Shown one piece after another: positions 61,638-64,000 of a DNA stretch of 64,000 bases. The notes beneath the pieces are model-generated. The model had not been told where the DNA came from, searched no databases, and saw only the letters and a list, made by a program, of their open reading frames with translations. This DNA comes from Bacillota bacterium (GTDB lineage: Bacteria; Bacillota; Clostridia; Christensenellales; Aristaeellaceae): assembly GCA_023415145.1 (NCBI GenBank), contig JAEZLW010000175.1, positions 1-64,000 of the forward strand. The letters are read 5' to 3'. Numbering within the stretch: the stretch's first letter is position 1; every line of letters starts with the position of its first letter. Both the position numbers and the translations under genes were made by a program.

Positions 61638-61753
61638 TGTGCAATCAAACCGGCGTATGCTGATTTGCAGAACACGATACGTGTTCCTTCAAATTCTGGA
61701 TACAGGATGCCGAATATGCAAGTGACACTCATGCCGTTTTCAGCACCTTCATG

Positions 61754-61803
61754 AAGCAAAGATGCTTTTCAACAGCCTCTCCACGGCGTTGAGAAGCTTT
61801 TTT
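61754..61803 (+). terminator. candidate attenuator in the second Liv-type leader
   Basis: A small hairpin (AAGCA/TGCTT, 61754-61767) precedes GCCTCTC (61775-61781), which pairs with GAGAAGC (61791-61797) and is followed by six T residues. A second inverted repeat, GAACAC/GTGTTC, lies near 61671-61687. The arrangement looks like transcription attenuation, but no known riboswitch class is recognised. Confidence 0.45.
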
Positions 61804-61869
61804 GAAATTTCCGCACCCAAAGGCCAAGGCCTCAAGGCGCGGGAGAACAATATAAGGAGGCGTACACCC

Positions 61870-63057
61870 ATGAAAAGAGTCATCCCCTTGCTCGTACTGT
61901 TGACACTTGTGATGACCATTGTGGCAAGCTGCATTCCCGCAATGGCCGGAGCTGCCCTGCCGGTTATCAAGATTGCCAGCGTCACGCCGCTTTCGGGCAG
62001 CCAGTCGGCTCTGGGCGAATCCATCAAGAACGGGATTGAAATGGCGCTGAGTGGCCGCGTTGAGGAATTCAAGGCGCTTGGATTCGATTTGCAGTTTGCG
62101 CCTCAGGACGATCAGGCTGACCCCAAGGTTGGCGTGAGCATCGCCCAGCGCCTGATTGAGGACAAGGACATACTGGCGGTTGTGGGCCATTACAATTCCG
62201 GCGTGGCCATCCCCTCCTCCGAGGTGTACAATCAGGGTGGCCTGCCCATGATTTCCCCGGCCAACACGGCTACCGCCGTAACGGACCGCGCTCTGCCCAC
62301 CGTCAGCCGCATCTGTGCCCGTGATGATGCACAGGGTCCCGCCGGTGCCGACTTCATCTTCGGTCAGGGCAAGAAGACTGTTTTCATCCTCCAGGACAAG
62401 ACCGCTTACGGCCAGGGCGTGGCCGAAGAGTTCAAGAAGCGCTTCGAAGCCATTGGCGGCACGGTGCTGGGTTATGAAGGCATTACCGCCGGTGAAGCCG
62501 ACTTCAGCGCAGTCGAAGAAATGGTCCGCGCCAGCGGCGCTGAGGCTGTGTACTTTGGCGGTATTTATCCGGAAGGCGGCCTGCTCATCAGGCAGCTTGA
62601 CGAAAAGGGCATTGATGTTCTCTTCCTGGGACCTGACGGCATGGATTCCGCCGAACTGGTGAACATCGCCGGTGACGCCGTTGTTGGCACCTATTACACC
62701 TCTGTGGCGGCGGACATCTCCACTACTGAAAAGGGTGCTGTGTTTGCCGCGGACTATAAAGCCAAGTATGGCCGCCAGCCCGAGGCGTTCTCCGCCTATG
62801 GCTATGACGCCATGAACGTGACACTGGACGCTGTGAAGGCCGCCATAGAGTCTGGCGGCGGTGCTCTGCCCACCCGGGAGCAGGTGGCTGCGGCCGTGCG
62901 CTTGACCAGCGGCTTTGAAGGCCTGGCTACCAACGTCACCTTCAACGCCATCGGTGACAATACGGAAGCCACCGTGTACATCCTGGGCTTCAAGCAAGCC
63001 GCCTATCCGCCGGAGGTTATCAACACCATCCCCGTGGCCGATTACCTGGAAAAGTAA
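61870..63057 (+). CDS. second Liv-type ABC transporter substrate-binding protein
   Basis: A 395-residue exported binding protein of the Peripla_BP_6 family. The N-terminus (MKRVIPLLVLLTLVMTIVAS, then CIPAMA) contains VASC, a usable lipobox, so this one may be a lipoprotein; a signal-peptidase I site (AMA-GAA) is the alternative. The mature start IKIASVTPLSGSQSALGESI and the GHYNSGVAIPSSEVYNQGGL segment are family hallmarks of LivJ/LivK. The ATG at 61870 follows AAGGAGG. Branched-chain amino acids are the likeliest ligands, given the close match to classic LivJ. Confidence 0.93.
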   Translation: MKRVIPLLVLLTLVMTIVASCIPAMAGAALPVIKIASVTPLSGSQSALGESIKNGIEMALSGRVEEFKALGFDLQFAPQDDQADPKVGVSIAQRLIEDKDILAVVGHYNSGVAIPSSEVYNQGGLPMISPANTATAVTDRALPTVSRICARDDAQGPAGADFIFGQGKKTVFILQDKTAYGQGVAEEFKKRFEAIGGTVLGYEGITAGEADFSAVEEMVRASGAEAVYFGGIYPEGGLLIRQLDEKGIDVLFLGPDGMDSAELVNIAGDAVVGTYYTSVAADISTTEKGAVFAADYKAKYGRQPEAFSAYGYDAMNVTLDAVKAAIESGGGALPTREQVAAAVRLTSGFEGLATNVTFNAIGDNTEATVYILGFKQAAYPPEVINTIPVADYLEK

Positions 63058-63240
63058 GGATTATAAGAAAATAACATTGTTGTTTTCTCGATCCTGCCTT
63101 TAATGTATCCCCGAGATTTTGTTTGACTTTGTCTACAGTTGCAGGAGATGGGCTATTCTTTTCTTCTCTTTATCCACAACAGGTTGGAAAAAAGGGGCGA
63201 AGCCCTCTCCTGCAATTGGCATTAGGGAGGTCGGTGGATT

Positions 63241-64000
63241 TTGAACCTTCAAATGCTGGCAAGGAGCATTCCGCAGCTCTTGTCGGATGGTTTGGCACTT
63301 GGCTTTGTTTACGCGATCGTAGCTCTTGGCTATACCATGGTGTACGGTATTCTGGAATTCATCAATTTTGCGCACAGTGAGCTGTTCATGTTCGGGGCGT
63401 TCGTCGGCACAGAAGTATTGCTGCTGCTCAAGTCCATGGGCATCCTGGCAAACATGTCTCCCACGGTGGCGCTTTTGGTTGCCATGCTGGTGGCCATGAT
63501 CATGAGCGGCTCTCTGGGTGTAGCGGTGGACCGTATCGCCTACAAGCCTGTACGAAGCGCACCCAAGCTTGTGCCTTTCATATCGGCCATCGGCGTTTCC
63601 TTCATATTGCAGGATGTGGTCCGCATGGTGGAGGTTGCCAAGAACGGCAACTTTTATCTGTATGCGCCGACGTTGTTCAAAAACCGCGTCCAGATCACGG
63701 AATCCATGGTGATTCCCGAAAAAACGTTCTACATTGTTGGCCTGTGCCTTGTGATCATGCTGGTGCTGCAATTGTTTGTGACCAGGAACAAGTGGGGCAA
63801 GGCCATGCGGGCTGTGGCCCAGGACCGGGAAACGGCCAGGTTGATGGGGATCAATGTAGACAAGGTGATTTCCCTTACTTTCTTGATCGGCGCCGGCATG
63901 GGTGGAGCCGCCGGCACACTTTTTTCCATCCAGTATGGATCGATTTCTCCTTATTCCGGCTTTATCCTGGGCATGAAGGCGTTCACCGCCGCGGTGTTCG
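63241..64000 (+). CDS. livH: Liv-type permease LivH, cut by the window end
   Basis: A partial inner-membrane permease of at least 253 residues, open to the window edge. The opening LLSDGLALGFVYAIVALGYT, then MVYGILEFINFAHSELFMFG, is the LivH signature. KWGKAMRAVAQDRETARLMG (about residues 184-203), followed by INVDKVI, is the conserved coupling region. It starts at TTG (63241) with GGGAGG ten bases upstream, or at ATG 63253. It follows the binding-protein gene by 183 bases, and livM, livG and livF should follow outside the window. Confidence 0.93.
   Translation, partial: MNLQMLARSIPQLLSDGLALGFVYAIVALGYTMVYGILEFINFAHSELFMFGAFVGTEVLLLLKSMGILANMSPTVALLVAMLVAMIMSGSLGVAVDRIAYKPVRSAPKLVPFISAIGVSFILQDVVRMVEVAKNGNFYLYAPTLFKNRVQITESMVIPEKTFYIVGLCLVIMLVLQLFVTRNKWGKAMRAVAQDRETARLMGINVDKVISLTFLIGAGMGGAAGTLFSIQYGSISPYSGFILGMKAFTAAVF

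Noticed and set aside
61660..61700. Guanidine-II (mini-ykkC) riboswitch in the second Liv leader
   Set aside because: The GAACAC/GTGTTC hairpin lacks the paired ACGR loops that define that class.

Overview
The window looks like a moderately GC-rich chromosome segment of a Bacillota (Clostridia-type) heterotroph. The signs are strong AGGAGG-type ribosome binding sites, several TTG and GTG starts, a SAM-I (S-box) riboswitch in front of metK, a DegV protein, LplABC-type sugar transport genes, and DeoR, LacI and RpiR regulators beside the sugar genes they probably control. I cannot name a genus. Two of the three transport binding proteins have signal peptides without a lipobox cysteine, which is unusual for a one-membrane Gram-positive and leaves a diderm Clostridia relative possible.

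Layout. 1-5.5 kb: the end of an XPD/DinG-type helicase, small membrane proteins, a MerR regulator, an ImmA/IrrE-like protein paired with a two-span membrane protein, and an aminoglycoside-phosphotransferase-fold kinase. 5.7-15.4 kb: a divergent sugar-type locus. RidA, a UPF0303 protein, a Gfo/Idh/MocA dehydrogenase and a LacI regulator face a complete Liv-type ABC transporter followed by RpiB and a ribokinase. 15.4-17.7 kb: a repeat-rich spacer and metK with its riboswitch leader. 17.7-26.3 kb: mixed single genes (nucleotidyltransferase plus an unknown helical protein, nitroreductase, YmaF-like His-rich protein, DegV, a Tyr/Cys-rich small protein, HD hydrolase, L,D-transpeptidase). 26.4-35.7 kb: a myo-inositol catabolic operon, iolR-J-C-A-G-B-D-E, interrupted by repeat elements.

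35.9-48.4 kb: a tightly coupled eight-gene operon with an ABC-2 exporter, a MoxR AAA+ ATPase, a DUF58 protein and two large VWA membrane proteins. It is probably an envelope machine of unknown substrate. 48.4-58.4 kb: two divergent operons for uptake and recycling of peptidoglycan amino sugars. One holds a PIG-L deacetylase, a serine hydrolase and an LplABC-type transporter; the other holds an RpiR regulator, MurQ, a cytoplasmic NagZ and a BadF-type amino-sugar kinase. They fit an ABC-fed, PTS-independent MurNAc route. 58.4-64 kb: a GH4 alpha-galactosidase with a divergent AraC regulator, a cytidylate-kinase-like protein, and the start of a second Liv-type transporter that runs off the window.

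Several gene clusters share a dispersed GC-rich intergenic repeat family (about 15.5, 15.7, 31.2, 32.96 and 33.07 kb). A second hairpin repeat has copies at 17.5 and 26.4 kb. I see no tRNA, rRNA, CRISPR array, insertion sequence or prophage.
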